A stretch of DNA of 64,000 nt from Streptomyces sp. CT34 (GTDB lineage Bacteria > Actinomycetota > Actinomycetes > Streptomycetales > Streptomycetaceae). The notes beneath the pieces were generated by a model. It made no database searches and was not told where the DNA came from. It saw nothing but the letters and a program-made list of their open reading frames with translations. Location of the stretch: contig NZ_KN708638.1 in the NCBI RefSeq assembly GCF_000805335.1, positions 5,189,853 to 5,253,852 of the forward strand, read 5' to 3'. The translations under genes and the position numbers were made by a program. The stretch's first letter is position 1, and every line of letters starts with the position of its first letter. Of the stretch, positions 8,522 through 16,744 are shown in pieces.

Positions 8522-8581
8522 CCGGACAGGCCCTGGCCCGGCCGGCCGTCGGCGCTGACCTCCGCGCACCGTTCGCCGCAC

Positions 8582-8615
8582 GGCACGGCGTCCCGTACCA
8601 CCGGGACGCCGTGCC
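8582..8615. terminator. Hairpin terminator, 14-bp perfect stem
   Basis: GGCACGGCGTCCCG (8582-8595) pairs with CGGGACGCCGTGCC (8602-8615) across a 6-base loop, between RidA and the GntP permease. It would separate the permease from the IclR-RidA transcript, at least in part. Confidence 0.7.
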
Positions 8616-8690
8616 GCGGTCCCCCCTGCCTGGACCGTGCTCACCAGGGCCAACCCGGTCTCCGGGCCCCTGCCCGACAACGGAGTCACC

Positions 8691-10250
8691 ATGTTCCTCG
8701 CTGCCGCGGCCCCCACCCCACCGTCCCCGCCGCACACCGGCGGACTGCTCGCCCTGATACCGGGCACCGCGGGGCTGCTGACGGTCGCCGCCCTCGGTAT
8801 CGCGCTGCTCCTCGTCCTGATCATCAAGGCCCGGCTCCAGCCATTCGTCGCGCTGCTGGGCGTCTCCATCGCCGTGGGACTCGCCGCCGGCCTCTCCGTC
8901 ACCGAACTCTTCGGCACGGTCCAGAAGTCCGATGTCGTCTCGCTGATCGAGTCCGGTATGGGCGGGATCCTCGGGCATGTCGCCATCATCATCGGCCTGG
9001 GCACCATGCTCGGCGCGATCCTCGAAGTCTCCGGCGGTGCCGAGGTGTTGAGCTCCCGGCTGCTGGCCCTCTTCGGCGAGCGGCGGGCCCCGTTGGCGAT
9101 GGGCCTGACCGGCCTGGTCTTCGGCATCCCGGTCTTCTTCGACGTCGGCATCTTCGTCCTGGCACCGATCGTGTACGCCGCCGCGAAACTCCCCCAAGCA
9201 TCTCCGACAGGCTCCGATGCAGGGGGGACCCCCACCAGCCGGTCCATGGTGCTGTACGCCATGCCGCTGCTGGCCGGGCTCTCCATGACGCACGCCTTCC
9301 TGCCGCCGCACCCGGGTCCGGTGGCCGCCGCCGGACTCTTCAGGGTCGACCTCGGTTGGCTCATCCTCATGGGCGCGGTCTGCGGTCTCCCCGCGGTCCT
9401 GGCCGCCTGGGGCTACGCCGCCTGGATCGGCAACCGCCTCTTCGTCCCGGTTCCGCACGAGATGGCCGAGGCCGCCGCGGAGGCCAGGGCCGCGGTCGAC
9501 GCCGAGCGGACCGCTGCCGGGGGCCGGCACCGGGAGAAGCCGGTCTCCCTGGCCACCGTCCTCGCCGTCATCGGTACGCCGCTGGCGCTGATCCTCCTGG
9601 CGACCTTCTCCTCCGTCGTGCCGGCCCCTCCCCCAAGTACTTCGACAAGCTCCGTGCAGGGGGGACCCCCACCACTTGCGCTCTCGGTGATCGAGTTCTT
9701 CGGCCACCCCTTCGTCGCCCTGACGATCGCGCTGCTGCTCGCGTACTACCTGCTCGGCATCCGCCGCGGCTGGTCCCGCACCTCCCTGGAAGCGGTCTCC
9801 ACCGCCTCTCTCAAGCCAGTTGGCAACATCCTGCTGGTGGTCGGCGCGGGCGGGATATTCGGCGCCGTGCTCAAGGGCAGCGGGGTGGCCACCGCCCTGT
9901 CCGACACCTTCCACGACGTCGGACTGCCGGTCATCGTGCTGGCCTACCTGCTCTCGCTCGTGCTGCGGGTGGCCCAGGGCTCGGCGACGGTCGCGATCGT
10001 GACCACGGCCGGGATCGTGTTGCCGCTGGTGGCGGGACAGGGGCTGTCCCAGGCCCGTCTGGCGCTGGTCATCACGGCGATCTCTGCTGGCTCGATCTTC
10101 GCCTCGCACGTCAACGACGGCGGGTTCTGGATGGTGTCGAAGTACTTCGGGATCTCCGAGCGCGACACCCTGAAGTCGTGGACCGTACTGGAATCGGTAC
10201 TGTCCGTCGTCGGATTCGCGATGGCCGGGGTCGTCAGCCTGCTCGTCTAG
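8691..10250 (+). CDS. GntP-family permease (gluconate/D-serine type)
   Basis: A 519-residue membrane transporter of the GntP family, which includes gluconate importers and the E. coli D-serine importer DsdX. There are about 12 hydrophobic segments. Family motifs include GMGGILGHVAIIIGLGTMLG near residues 87-106, FGIPVFFDVGIF, MTHAFLPPHPGPVAAA, QGSATVAIVTTAGI and ASHVNDGGFW. The start at MFLAAA has GGAG 6 bases upstream. It is longer than the usual ~450 residues, partly because two palindromic repeats are inserted in frame (about residues 167-181 and 313-327). Substrate is not set by sequence; the neighbours favour a D-amino acid. Confidence 0.85.
   Translation: MFLAAAAPTPPSPPHTGGLLALIPGTAGLLTVAALGIALLLVLIIKARLQPFVALLGVSIAVGLAAGLSVTELFGTVQKSDVVSLIESGMGGILGHVAIIIGLGTMLGAILEVSGGAEVLSSRLLALFGERRAPLAMGLTGLVFGIPVFFDVGIFVLAPIVYAAAKLPQASPTGSDAGGTPTSRSMVLYAMPLLAGLSMTHAFLPPHPGPVAAAGLFRVDLGWLILMGAVCGLPAVLAAWGYAAWIGNRLFVPVPHEMAEAAAEARAAVDAERTAAGGRHREKPVSLATVLAVIGTPLALILLATFSSVVPAPPPSTSTSSVQGGPPPLALSVIEFFGHPFVALTIALLLAYYLLGIRRGWSRTSLEAVSTASLKPVGNILLVVGAGGIFGAVLKGSGVATALSDTFHDVGLPVIVLAYLLSLVLRVAQGSATVAIVTTAGIVLPLVAGQGLSQARLALVITAISAGSIFASHVNDGGFWMVSKYFGISERDTLKSWTVLESVLSVVGFAMAGVVSLLV
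9189..9233. repeat. Palindromic repeat inserted in the GntP gene, copy 1
   Basis: It begins CTCCCCCAAGCATCTCCGAC, has the core GACAGGCTCC and ends GGGGGGACCCCC. It encodes the loop residues LPQASPTGSDAGGTPT between membrane segments, so it is tolerated in a hydrophilic loop. It is related to the elements at 9628 and 30070. Confidence 0.75.
9628..9670. repeat. Palindromic repeat inserted in the GntP gene, copy 2
   Basis: It begins CTCCCCCAAGTACTTC, has the core GACAAGCTCC and ends GGGGGGACCCCC. It encodes PPPSTSTSSVQGGPPP, again in a predicted hydrophilic loop. It lies in the same orientation as copy 1. Confidence 0.75.
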
Positions 10251-10508
10251 GGGCAACGCCCTGGCCAGGAGGACGAGTTCGAGGAGGGGGCGCGCGGCCC
10301 GGCCGAGGTGGCGGAGGGGCGGGTGCGGGGTAAGGAGAACGTGGTATGCGCCGTACGCGGCGCCGGGTATCCGTCAACTTGCCATCGATTACCGGAAATT
10401 TGTTGCCGGCCGGACCGCCGCGGCCAACAATGCGCACGACAAAGCCGAAGTGGCGGCACGGAATTGTCGCCAACGGACTTCGGAACAGAAGCTGAGAGGA
10501 CCCCCCAC

Positions 10509-11417
10509 ATGTATCGACCTCTCGTCGGCACCCTGGCCACCACCGTGCTGGGAGCCGCAGCCCTGGTGAGCGGTGCCGCACCCGCAGGCGCCGCACCCGC
10601 GGGTGCCGCACCGGCGGGCACCGCCCCGCACCACGCGCCGGCGCACCACAAGCCGGCGCTCCGGACGAAGGCGGTCGACTTCGCCGGCACCGTCGCGCTG
10701 GACGACTGCTCCGGCTCGATCGTCAAGATGCCCACCTCGAAGGAGAGCGACCCGGCGCTGGTGATGACCAACGGCCACTGCCTGGAGAGCGGTATGCCCT
10801 CCGCGGGTCAGGTCATAGTCGACCAGCCGTCCAGCCGCTCCTTCACCGTCCTGGACAAGTCGGCGGGTGAACTGGGCCAGATCCAGGCCACCAAGGTCAC
10901 GTACGCCACGATGACCAACACCGATGTAACGCTGTACCAGACCGGCTCGACGTACGCGGAGATCGCGCAGAAGTACGGAGTCAAGCCGCTGGAGCTGGCC
11001 ACCGACCACCCGGCCAAGGGCGCCGGGATCACCGTGGTGTCCGGCTACTGGAAGAAGACCTACACGTGCAGCATCGACGGCTTCGTGCCCACCCTCAAGG
11101 AGGGCGACTGGAGTTGGAAGGACTCGGTCCGCTACACCCCGGAGTGCAAGACGATCGGCGGCACCTCCGGCTCGCCGGTGGTCGACAACAAGACCGGCAA
11201 GGTCGCCGCGATCAACAACACGGGCAACGAGAACGGCGAGCGGTGCACCGAGAACAACCCCTGCGAGGTGGACGACCAGGGCAATGTGACGGTCCACAAG
11301 GGCACCAACTACGCTGAGGAGACCTACGGGATCCCCAAGTGCTTCGGCGCCGGCAACAAGCTGGACCTGAACGCCGCGGGCTGCACGCTCCCCAAGCCGT
11401 CGGGCGTCCGCCGCTGA
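10509..11417 (+). CDS. Secreted trypsin-like serine protease
   Basis: A 302-residue exported protein of the trypsin/V8-like fold. The first ~45 residues form a signal peptide with an Ala-Pro-Ala-Gly repeat (GAAPAGAAPAGAAPAG), encoded by direct DNA repeats. The catalytic triad is readable: His in VMTNGHCLES (about residue 84), Asp in MTNTDVTLYQ (about 139) and Ser in IGGTSGSPVV (about 222). Several Cys pairs suggest disulfides. GAGAGGA precedes the ATG at 10509. It is monocistronic and convergent with the chitinase gene, with a strong hairpin between them. Likely an extracellular protease; its substrate is unknown. Confidence 0.85.
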   Translation: MYRPLVGTLATTVLGAAALVSGAAPAGAAPAGAAPAGTAPHHAPAHHKPALRTKAVDFAGTVALDDCSGSIVKMPTSKESDPALVMTNGHCLESGMPSAGQVIVDQPSSRSFTVLDKSAGELGQIQATKVTYATMTNTDVTLYQTGSTYAEIAQKYGVKPLELATDHPAKGAGITVVSGYWKKTYTCSIDGFVPTLKEGDWSWKDSVRYTPECKTIGGTSGSPVVDNKTGKVAAINNTGNENGERCTENNPCEVDDQGNVTVHKGTNYAEETYGIPKCFGAGNKLDLNAAGCTLPKPSGVRR

Positions 11418-11478
11418 CCCGCGGGCCCGGCCGGGGGTAGCCCGCAGCGGCACCGGGGGCAGCCCCGAGCGGTACGGA

Positions 11479-11513
11479 GCCAGGTCCCGCGCACCGGGTG
11501 CGCGGGACCTGGC
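11479..11513. terminator. Bidirectional hairpin terminator, 16-bp stem
   Basis: GCCAGGTCCCGCGCAC (11479-11494) pairs perfectly with 11498-11513 over a 3-base loop, midway between the convergent protease and chitinase genes. Confidence 0.75.
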
Positions 11514-11542
11514 CATTGGGGGTGGCGTCCTGGGGAGCCGGG

Positions 11543-12583
11543 CTACGGCAGGCCGTGGACGTGCCCGCCCACCTGGCTCGCGAACTCGTTGCCGTTCGCG
11601 GCGTCCCAGTTCGTGGACCAGGCCATCGCGCCGCGCAGCCCCGGATAGGTCCTGGACGGCTTGAAGGAGCCGCAGTTGGTGCCCGCGGTGAGGCAGTCCA
11701 GGGCGGCGTTGACCACCGACGGGGCGACATGGCCGCTGCCCGCCGCGCTGGCCGAGGCCGGTACGCCGATGCCGACCTGGGACGGGTCGAGCCCGCCCTG
11801 CAACGGGATGCAGGCCAGCGAGGTCAGGAAGTCCACCGAGCCCTGGGAGTGGACCTTGCCGTCGCACCCGTTCATCGAACCGCTGTTGTAGTACTGCGTG
11901 TTGACGACGGTCAGGAAGTCCTTGATGCCCAGGGCCGTCTTGAAGTACTCGGTCTGCGCCGACTGCATGTCGACGGTCTGCGGGGCCATGGTCACCACGA
12001 CGTCGCTGTGCTTGGCGTGGATGGCCTTCAGGGCCTGCGTCATGTAGGTGGAGTTGACGCCGTTCTCCAGGTCGATGTCGACGCCGTTGAAGCCGTACTG
12101 GTCCATCAGGCCGTTGATCGAGTCGGCGAAGTTCCCGGCGGAGGCGGCGTCGCTGACGGACACCGAGCCCTTCTCGCCGCCGACCGAGATGACCACCGAC
12201 TTGCCGGCCGCCTGCTTGGCCTTGATGTCCGCCGTGAAGTCGGCGGCGGAGGCGTAGCCGACGGCCGGGTCCAGGTTGAAGGTGACCGCGCCGGGCTTTC
12301 CGGCCGCGTCGGCGAAGGCGACCGCGATGATGTCGTAGGCGGGGTCGACATCCTTGAGTTTCTGCACCTTTGCGCCGTTGTTGAAGTTCTGCCAGTAGCC
12401 GGTGACGGCGTGCTTGGGGACGGCGGCGGGGCGCCCGGCCGGGTGCCCGGCGGGGTGCGCTCCGTACGCGCTCGCGGTGCCCGCCGCGGCGGTGCCGGCC
12501 GTTGCCAGCAGCGCGGCGGTCAGCCCGGCCAGCAGCCTTCCGGCGGCTCCTGCTGTCCCTGTTCCTTTTCGTGCGCGGACCAC
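11543..12583 (-). CDS. Secreted family 18 glycoside hydrolase (chitinase)
   Basis: A 346-residue GH18 enzyme expected to cleave chitin outside the cell. A signal peptide (residues 1 to about 40, MVRARK then a long Ala/Leu core) precedes the barrel. HAVTGYWQNFNNG is the first strand, KSVVISVGGEKGS the second conserved strand, and FNGVDIDLENG the catalytic DxxDxDxE motif, with Asn replacing its first Asp but the last Asp and catalytic Glu kept. VVNTQYYNS and GAMAWSTNWD are also typical. The start is GTG 12583, with GGAGG 6 bases upstream. A DasR-like site lies about 75 bases upstream, as expected for a chitin-utilisation gene. Confidence 0.9.
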   Translation of the reverse strand: MVRARKGTGTAGAAGRLLAGLTAALLATAGTAAAGTASAYGAHPAGHPAGRPAAVPKHAVTGYWQNFNNGAKVQKLKDVDPAYDIIAVAFADAAGKPGAVTFNLDPAVGYASAADFTADIKAKQAAGKSVVISVGGEKGSVSVSDAASAGNFADSINGLMDQYGFNGVDIDLENGVNSTYMTQALKAIHAKHSDVVVTMAPQTVDMQSAQTEYFKTALGIKDFLTVVNTQYYNSGSMNGCDGKVHSQGSVDFLTSLACIPLQGGLDPSQVGIGVPASASAAGSGHVAPSVVNAALDCLTAGTNCGSFKPSRTYPGLRGAMAWSTNWDAANGNEFASQVGGHVHGLP

Positions 12584-12896
12584 GACTGCCTCCGTGTGGG
12601 GGGAAGTTGGGGGTGGTGCGGTTGCGCGCTCAGGGGCCCCTGGGCTTGCCGTACAAGGTGGTCCAGACCAATGCGGCTGTCAAGGGTCCGTACGGAAGCG
12701 GGTGTTCCGATGGATGCCGCTTCGGCGGTATGCGGTGTTTCCCTGTCGGGCAAGCGGCCGAGACGAGTAGCCCAGAACGTGTTCTCCGGGACGTATCTCT
12801 GTGGATAAAGTGCTGAGCGTATGGCGCCGATGGCGCAGAGCTGTGCCGATCCGCGGTCCCGGGAGCCCCGGAGGCCGGAGGAAGTGGGGGAGCGAC
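12584..12896. other. Divergent intergenic region, chitinase / Tad locus
   Basis: The left third holds the chitinase leader, its DasR-like site (12657-12672) and presumably its promoter. The right part leads into the first Tad-locus gene, with GGGGGAG just before GTG 12897. No gene is supported here. Confidence 0.5.
12657..12672. promoter_or_regulatory. DasR-responsive element (dre) upstream of the chitinase gene
   Basis: GGTGGTCCAGACCAAT matches the DasR consensus A(C/G)TGGTCTAGACCA(C/G)T at 13 of 16 positions, with an intact TGGTC-N2-GACCA core. DasR is the GntR repressor that controls chitin and N-acetylglucosamine use in Streptomyces and is relieved by glucosamine-6-phosphate. Placement upstream of a GH18 chitinase supports function. 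Confidence 0.7.
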
Positions 12897-14102
12897 GTGC
12901 CGACCGCGATTGCAGTCACCAGCCCGGATCTCGCGCTGCCCGCGACCGACCGGCAGACCCCCGCCGCCGTCGTGCTGCGGGCCCCGCATCTCCAGCCGCT
13001 GGACGAGGCGTTGACCGAGACCAGCGCCGTGCTGGAGCACCACGGGCATCTCGTGGTGCTGTATTCCTCGGCCTGCCCGCCGGAGCACATCAGACGGCTG
13101 CACATGCTGCGCGCCGTGCTGGAGAGCGACCGGATCGCCATCCTCCGCACCGCCCTGCCGCCCCTCGGCGTGGCCGTCCTCGCCCGCCAGCTGCGCCAGT
13201 TGTCGCTCTACGGCCTCAGCCCCGGCGTGCTGGCCTGCGCCGCCCGGCTGCTGGCGCACTACGTCCACGCGGGCGCCCTGCTGGGCAGCGTGAGCGGGCT
13301 GGACCGGGTCGAGGTGGACCTCCGCTCGCACATGAAGTCCTGGCTGCCCGGCGCCCACTTCGCCGTACTGGCCAACCCCCGGCCCCAGCTGCTGCACCTG
13401 GACCGGCACGGTACCCAGACCGGACTCCGGCCGCCCGGCTTCGCCACCCAACTCGCCGTCGCCCGCGGCCAGCTCACCGCCGACTGGGTCACCTCCGCGC
13501 TGGCGCCCTCCTGGCAGGTGCAGGGCGTGTACGAGGCGCGGCTGCCCGCCGAGTCCGCCCGCTGGTGGGGCACCCAGAAGCTGATCGAGTTCGCCGCCGC
13601 CATTCCGGATCCGTCCCTGCTGCACCAACTCGTGGCGTCCGTACGGCGCGAGGAGTGCGGCTGGTGCGGCCGGGAACTCATCGGCGACCGCTGCGCGTTC
13701 TGCGCGGCGCCGCTGGCCCGGGACCGGGCGGGCGGCGGCCCGGGGCGCGAACCGGCCGCCATAGCCGGGGCGCCGGCCGCCGCCACGGCACCGGCGCCCG
13801 CACCGCCGCCCACCGCCCCGCCCGACTGCCCCGCCCCCGCCGACCACGCCGCCGCGCCGCTGCGGCAGCGCGGGCTCTCGCCGGTGGCGCCGTACGGGGT
13901 CCAGGGCGGCCGGGGACCCGGCGATCCGCGCGGCGGAGCCGGCCGGATCGACGTCCGCGGACCCAACATCATGAGCGGCACCGAGGAGCCGGCGCCCGGC
14001 GCACCGCAGCCGCCCGGCGGCTGGGACCTGCCCGGCCACCCCGATCTCCCGGGCCGCCCGGACGCCCCGGGAACCGCGCGGGCGGTGGCTCGCGTGCGCT
14101 GA
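12897..14102 (+). CDS. Unknown protein with C-terminal zinc ribbon, first gene of the Tad locus
   Basis: A 401-residue protein of unrecognised family. Residues 1 to about 255 are a mixed alpha/beta region without membrane segments. ECGWCGRELIGDRCAFC (about residues 258-274) is a four-cysteine zinc-ribbon-like knuckle. The remaining ~125 residues are Pro/Ala/Gly-rich and probably disordered. The start is taken at GTG 12897 after GGGGGAG. It lies 82 bases before cpaB and is probably cotranscribed with the Tad genes, so a pilus-assembly or regulatory role is possible but not shown. Confidence 0.7.
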   Translation: MPTAIAVTSPDLALPATDRQTPAAVVLRAPHLQPLDEALTETSAVLEHHGHLVVLYSSACPPEHIRRLHMLRAVLESDRIAILRTALPPLGVAVLARQLRQLSLYGLSPGVLACAARLLAHYVHAGALLGSVSGLDRVEVDLRSHMKSWLPGAHFAVLANPRPQLLHLDRHGTQTGLRPPGFATQLAVARGQLTADWVTSALAPSWQVQGVYEARLPAESARWWGTQKLIEFAAAIPDPSLLHQLVASVRREECGWCGRELIGDRCAFCAAPLARDRAGGGPGREPAAIAGAPAAATAPAPAPPPTAPPDCPAPADHAAAPLRQRGLSPVAPYGVQGGRGPGDPRGGAGRIDVRGPNIMSGTEEPAPGAPQPPGGWDLPGHPDLPGRPDAPGTARAVARVR

Positions 14103-14184
14103 ACCGCCCGGCAGCCGCCGGCACCTGACCCACCACCGACCGCCCGACCGCCCGCCGCACCGTCCCGATCGAGGTCCCCCACCC

Positions 14185-14904
14185 ATGAACTCACGCCAGC
14201 GCCGCGGAGTGATCCTGCTGCTCCTGTCCGTCCTCTGTGCGGTCGGCGCGTTCGTCGGCGTGCTGGCGGTGATCCGGAACGTCGAGTCCGAGATCGGCCC
14301 GCAGAAGACCGCGTACCGGCTCAAGACGGACGTCGCGGCCTATAAAACGCTGGATCCCGGGCAGTTCGAGGAGGTGAAGATGCCCCAGCGGTGGCTGCCG
14401 CCCACCGCCGTGACCGACCTGGACAAGGTCAGCGGCAAGATCGCGGTGACCCCGCTGAAGAAGGGGTCGCTGCTCCAGGACGACATGATCGTCGACCGGC
14501 CGGCGCTGAAGGCCGGACAGCAGGAGATCGCCATCATGATCGACGCGTCCACCGGCGTGGCCGGCAAGATCAACCCCGGTGCCCGGGTGAACATCTACGC
14601 CACCTTCGACGGCCGGCGCCCCGAGGACAAGCCGGTCTCCAAGGTCATCGTGGCCGGCGCCCAGGTCATCGACGTCGGCAAGCTGACGCCCCTGGAGGCC
14701 AAGGACCCCGGCAACACCACCGCCGGCACCCGCCAGGCCGGCCAGGCCGTCCCGATCACCTTCGCGCTGGACACCGAGGACGCCCAGCGGGTCGCGTACG
14801 CCGAGTCGTTCGCCTCCCACGTGCGGCTCGCCCTGCTCGCCCCCGGCACCGAGGCCACCATCCCGCCGGCCGAACGCACCTACACCCTCGACGGCGACAA
14901 GTGA
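14185..14904 (+). CDS. cpaB: Flp pilus assembly protein CpaB/RcpC (SAF domain)
   Basis: A 239-residue CpaB/RcpC-like protein. A single N-terminal membrane segment (residues 8-30, GVILLLLSVLCAVGAFVGVL) anchors it. A SAF-type domain follows (VAAYKTLDPGQFEEVKM ... KGSLLQDDMIV, then GQQEIAIMIDASTGVAGKINPG), as in the subunits associated with the Tad secretion channel. In Gram-positive bacteria without an outer-membrane secretin its exact role is unclear. It precedes cpaE by 13 bases and belongs to the Tad operon. Confidence 0.8.
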   Translation: MNSRQRRGVILLLLSVLCAVGAFVGVLAVIRNVESEIGPQKTAYRLKTDVAAYKTLDPGQFEEVKMPQRWLPPTAVTDLDKVSGKIAVTPLKKGSLLQDDMIVDRPALKAGQQEIAIMIDASTGVAGKINPGARVNIYATFDGRRPEDKPVSKVIVAGAQVIDVGKLTPLEAKDPGNTTAGTRQAGQAVPITFALDTEDAQRVAYAESFASHVRLALLAPGTEATIPPAERTYTLDGDK

Positions 14905-14917
14905 CCCGGAGGCACAG

Positions 14918-16357
14918 GTGACCATCCGCATCCTCCCGGCAGTCGGCGACCCGGACGCCGCGCGGGCCGTCTCCGCGCTCCTCGGCCAGCTGCCGGACGC
15001 CGAACCGGCGCCCGCGGTCGCCGACTCCACCGCGCTCCTCGACGCGCTGGCCGGGGCCGCAGGGCCCGGAGCGGGCGCGCCGCCCGCTGGCCAGGGCCCG
15101 CCCCCCGCCGGTGCGCCGTCCGGCGTCGAGGCGCTGCCCGAGGTCGTCCTCGTCCACGAGCGGATCGGCCCGGTGCCGGCGCTGGAGCTGATCCGCGAGG
15201 TGGCGCTCCGCTTCCCCGCCGTCGGCGTCGTACTGATCACCACGGACGCCGGGCCCGCGCTGTTCTCCGCGGCGATGGACGCCGGCGCCCGCGGCATCGT
15301 CGGACTGCCCCTCGGCTACGACGAGTTGGCCGCCCGGGTGCAGGCCGCGGCCCAGTGGGCGGCCGGGGTCCGCGTCCACCTGGGAGGCGGCCCGGACGCG
15401 GCCCCCGGCCCGGCCGGCACGCTGGTGACCGTCACCGGCGCCAAGGGCGGGGTCGGCACCACCGTCGCCGCCGTCCAGCTGGCGCTCGCCGCGCGGGCCG
15501 CGGGCCGCAGCGTCGCACTGGTCGACCTGGACCTCCAGTCCGGCGACGTCGCCTCCTATCTGGACGTCCAGTTCCGCCGCTCGGTCGTCGACCTGGCCGG
15601 GATCCAGGACATCTCCGGCCGGGTGCTCCAGGACGCGGTCCACGCCCACCACACCGGACTCGGGCTGCTGCTGGCCCCCGAGGAGGGCGAGCGCGGCGAG
15701 GAGGTCGACGACCGGGCGGCCCGCCAGATCGTCACCGCGCTGCGCTCCCGCTACGAAGTGGTGATCGTCGACTGCGGTTCCCAGATGCAGTCCGCCAACG
15801 CCGCGGCCGTCGAACTCGCCGACGTGGCACTGCTGGTGGCGACCCCGGACGTGGTCTGCGTACGGGCCGCCAAGCGGCAGGTGCGGCTGTGGGACCGGCT
15901 CCAGATCCGCAAGGCCGAGGACACCGTCACGGTCCTCAACCGCCTCACCCGCAACACCGAGATCCAGCCGCCGCTGGTCGCCAAGGCCACCGGCACCCAG
16001 GTCGCCAGGACCGCGGTCCCGGCCGCCTTCAAGGAACTCCAGCCGTGCGTCGACGCCGGCCGGATGCAGGACCTCGACGGCCGCTCGGTCGTCAAGCAGG
16101 CGCTGTGGACGCTCGCCGGCGAACTGGGCCTGGTCGACGCACCGGCCGCCCGGCAGGGGAGAGGGGGCCACCGGGCGCGCCCGACGCTGACCGGACGCAA
16201 GCGCAAGGCCATCACGGCGGGCGCGGCGCCGGGATCCGCCCCCGGCCCGGCCCCGGCAGCGGCGGGTGCGGGCCGGTTCGGCGTCCGGCGGGGCGCCCCG
16301 ACCCCGCCCGGCGGACCGGGCCCGTTCGATCCGGCCAGCCCGTACGAGGAGGGCTGA
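14918..16357 (+). CDS. cpaE: CpaE-like MinD/ParA ATPase with receiver-like N-terminus
   Basis: A 479-residue Tad-locus ATPase. Residues 1 to about 155 resemble a degenerate receiver domain (VVLVHERIGPVPALELIREV ... VGVVLITT). Residues 165-420 form a MinD/ParA domain with the deviant Walker A TGAKGGVGTT, VALVDLDLQSGDVASYLD and VVIVDCGS. The C-terminal ~60 residues are basic then Pro/Gly-rich. Such proteins place pilus-assembly machinery in the cell. GTG 14918 has GGAGG 6-7 bases upstream; the gene is followed after 3 bases by the first tadE. Confidence 0.85.
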   Translation: MTIRILPAVGDPDAARAVSALLGQLPDAEPAPAVADSTALLDALAGAAGPGAGAPPAGQGPPPAGAPSGVEALPEVVLVHERIGPVPALELIREVALRFPAVGVVLITTDAGPALFSAAMDAGARGIVGLPLGYDELAARVQAAAQWAAGVRVHLGGGPDAAPGPAGTLVTVTGAKGGVGTTVAAVQLALAARAAGRSVALVDLDLQSGDVASYLDVQFRRSVVDLAGIQDISGRVLQDAVHAHHTGLGLLLAPEEGERGEEVDDRAARQIVTALRSRYEVVIVDCGSQMQSANAAAVELADVALLVATPDVVCVRAAKRQVRLWDRLQIRKAEDTVTVLNRLTRNTEIQPPLVAKATGTQVARTAVPAAFKELQPCVDAGRMQDLDGRSVVKQALWTLAGELGLVDAPAARQGRGGHRARPTLTGRKRKAITAGAAPGSAPGPAPAAAGAGRFGVRRGAPTPPGGPGPFDPASPYEEG

Positions 16358-16360
16358 CCG

Positions 16361-16744
16361 GTGCGGCGTCCGGTGGGCGGCAGCGACCGCGGCCAGGTCA
16401 CGGTGGAGTTCCTCGGGGTCCTCCCGCTGATCCTCCTGGTGCTGGTGCTGCTCTGGCAGTTCGCGCTGGTCGGCTACACCTACTCGCTCGCCGCCGACTC
16501 CGCCGACCGCGGCGCGCGGGCCGCCACCGCCACCGAGGGCGGCGGCGCCGGCGCCTGCCGCACCGCCGCCGAGCACGAGCTGCCGCGCGCCTGGCACGAC
16601 GGCGCCGAGACGGACTGCCGGACCGGGGCGGGCCTGTGGAAGGCGACGGTCCGGATCAGGGTCCCGGTGCTCTTCCCGGGCGCCGGCCGGTTCCCGTGGA
16701 CGGTCACCGGCACCGCCGGCGCGGCCGAGGAGGCGCGAGGGTGA
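16361..16744 (+). CDS. TadE-like pseudopilin 1
   Basis: A 127-residue TadE-family minor pilin. The leader MRRPVGGSDRG is followed by QVTVEFLGVLPLILLVLVLL, so the prepilin peptidase site G/QVTVE with Glu at +5 is intact, and the hydrophobic helix is the family's membrane and assembly segment. The extracellular part has two Cys (residues 65 and 86). GTG 16361 lies 3 bases after the cpaE stop. Its stop codon overlaps the next gene's start (TGATG). Confidence 0.8.
   Translation: MRRPVGGSDRGQVTVEFLGVLPLILLVLVLLWQFALVGYTYSLAADSADRGARAATATEGGGAGACRTAAEHELPRAWHDGAETDCRTGAGLWKATVRIRVPVLFPGAGRFPWTVTGTAGAAEEARG

Noticed and set aside
9189-9670. Frameshift or pseudogene in the GntP permease because of inserted repeats
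   Set aside because: The frame stays open through both repeats and all conserved membrane motifs on either side are present, so the gene is treated as intact.
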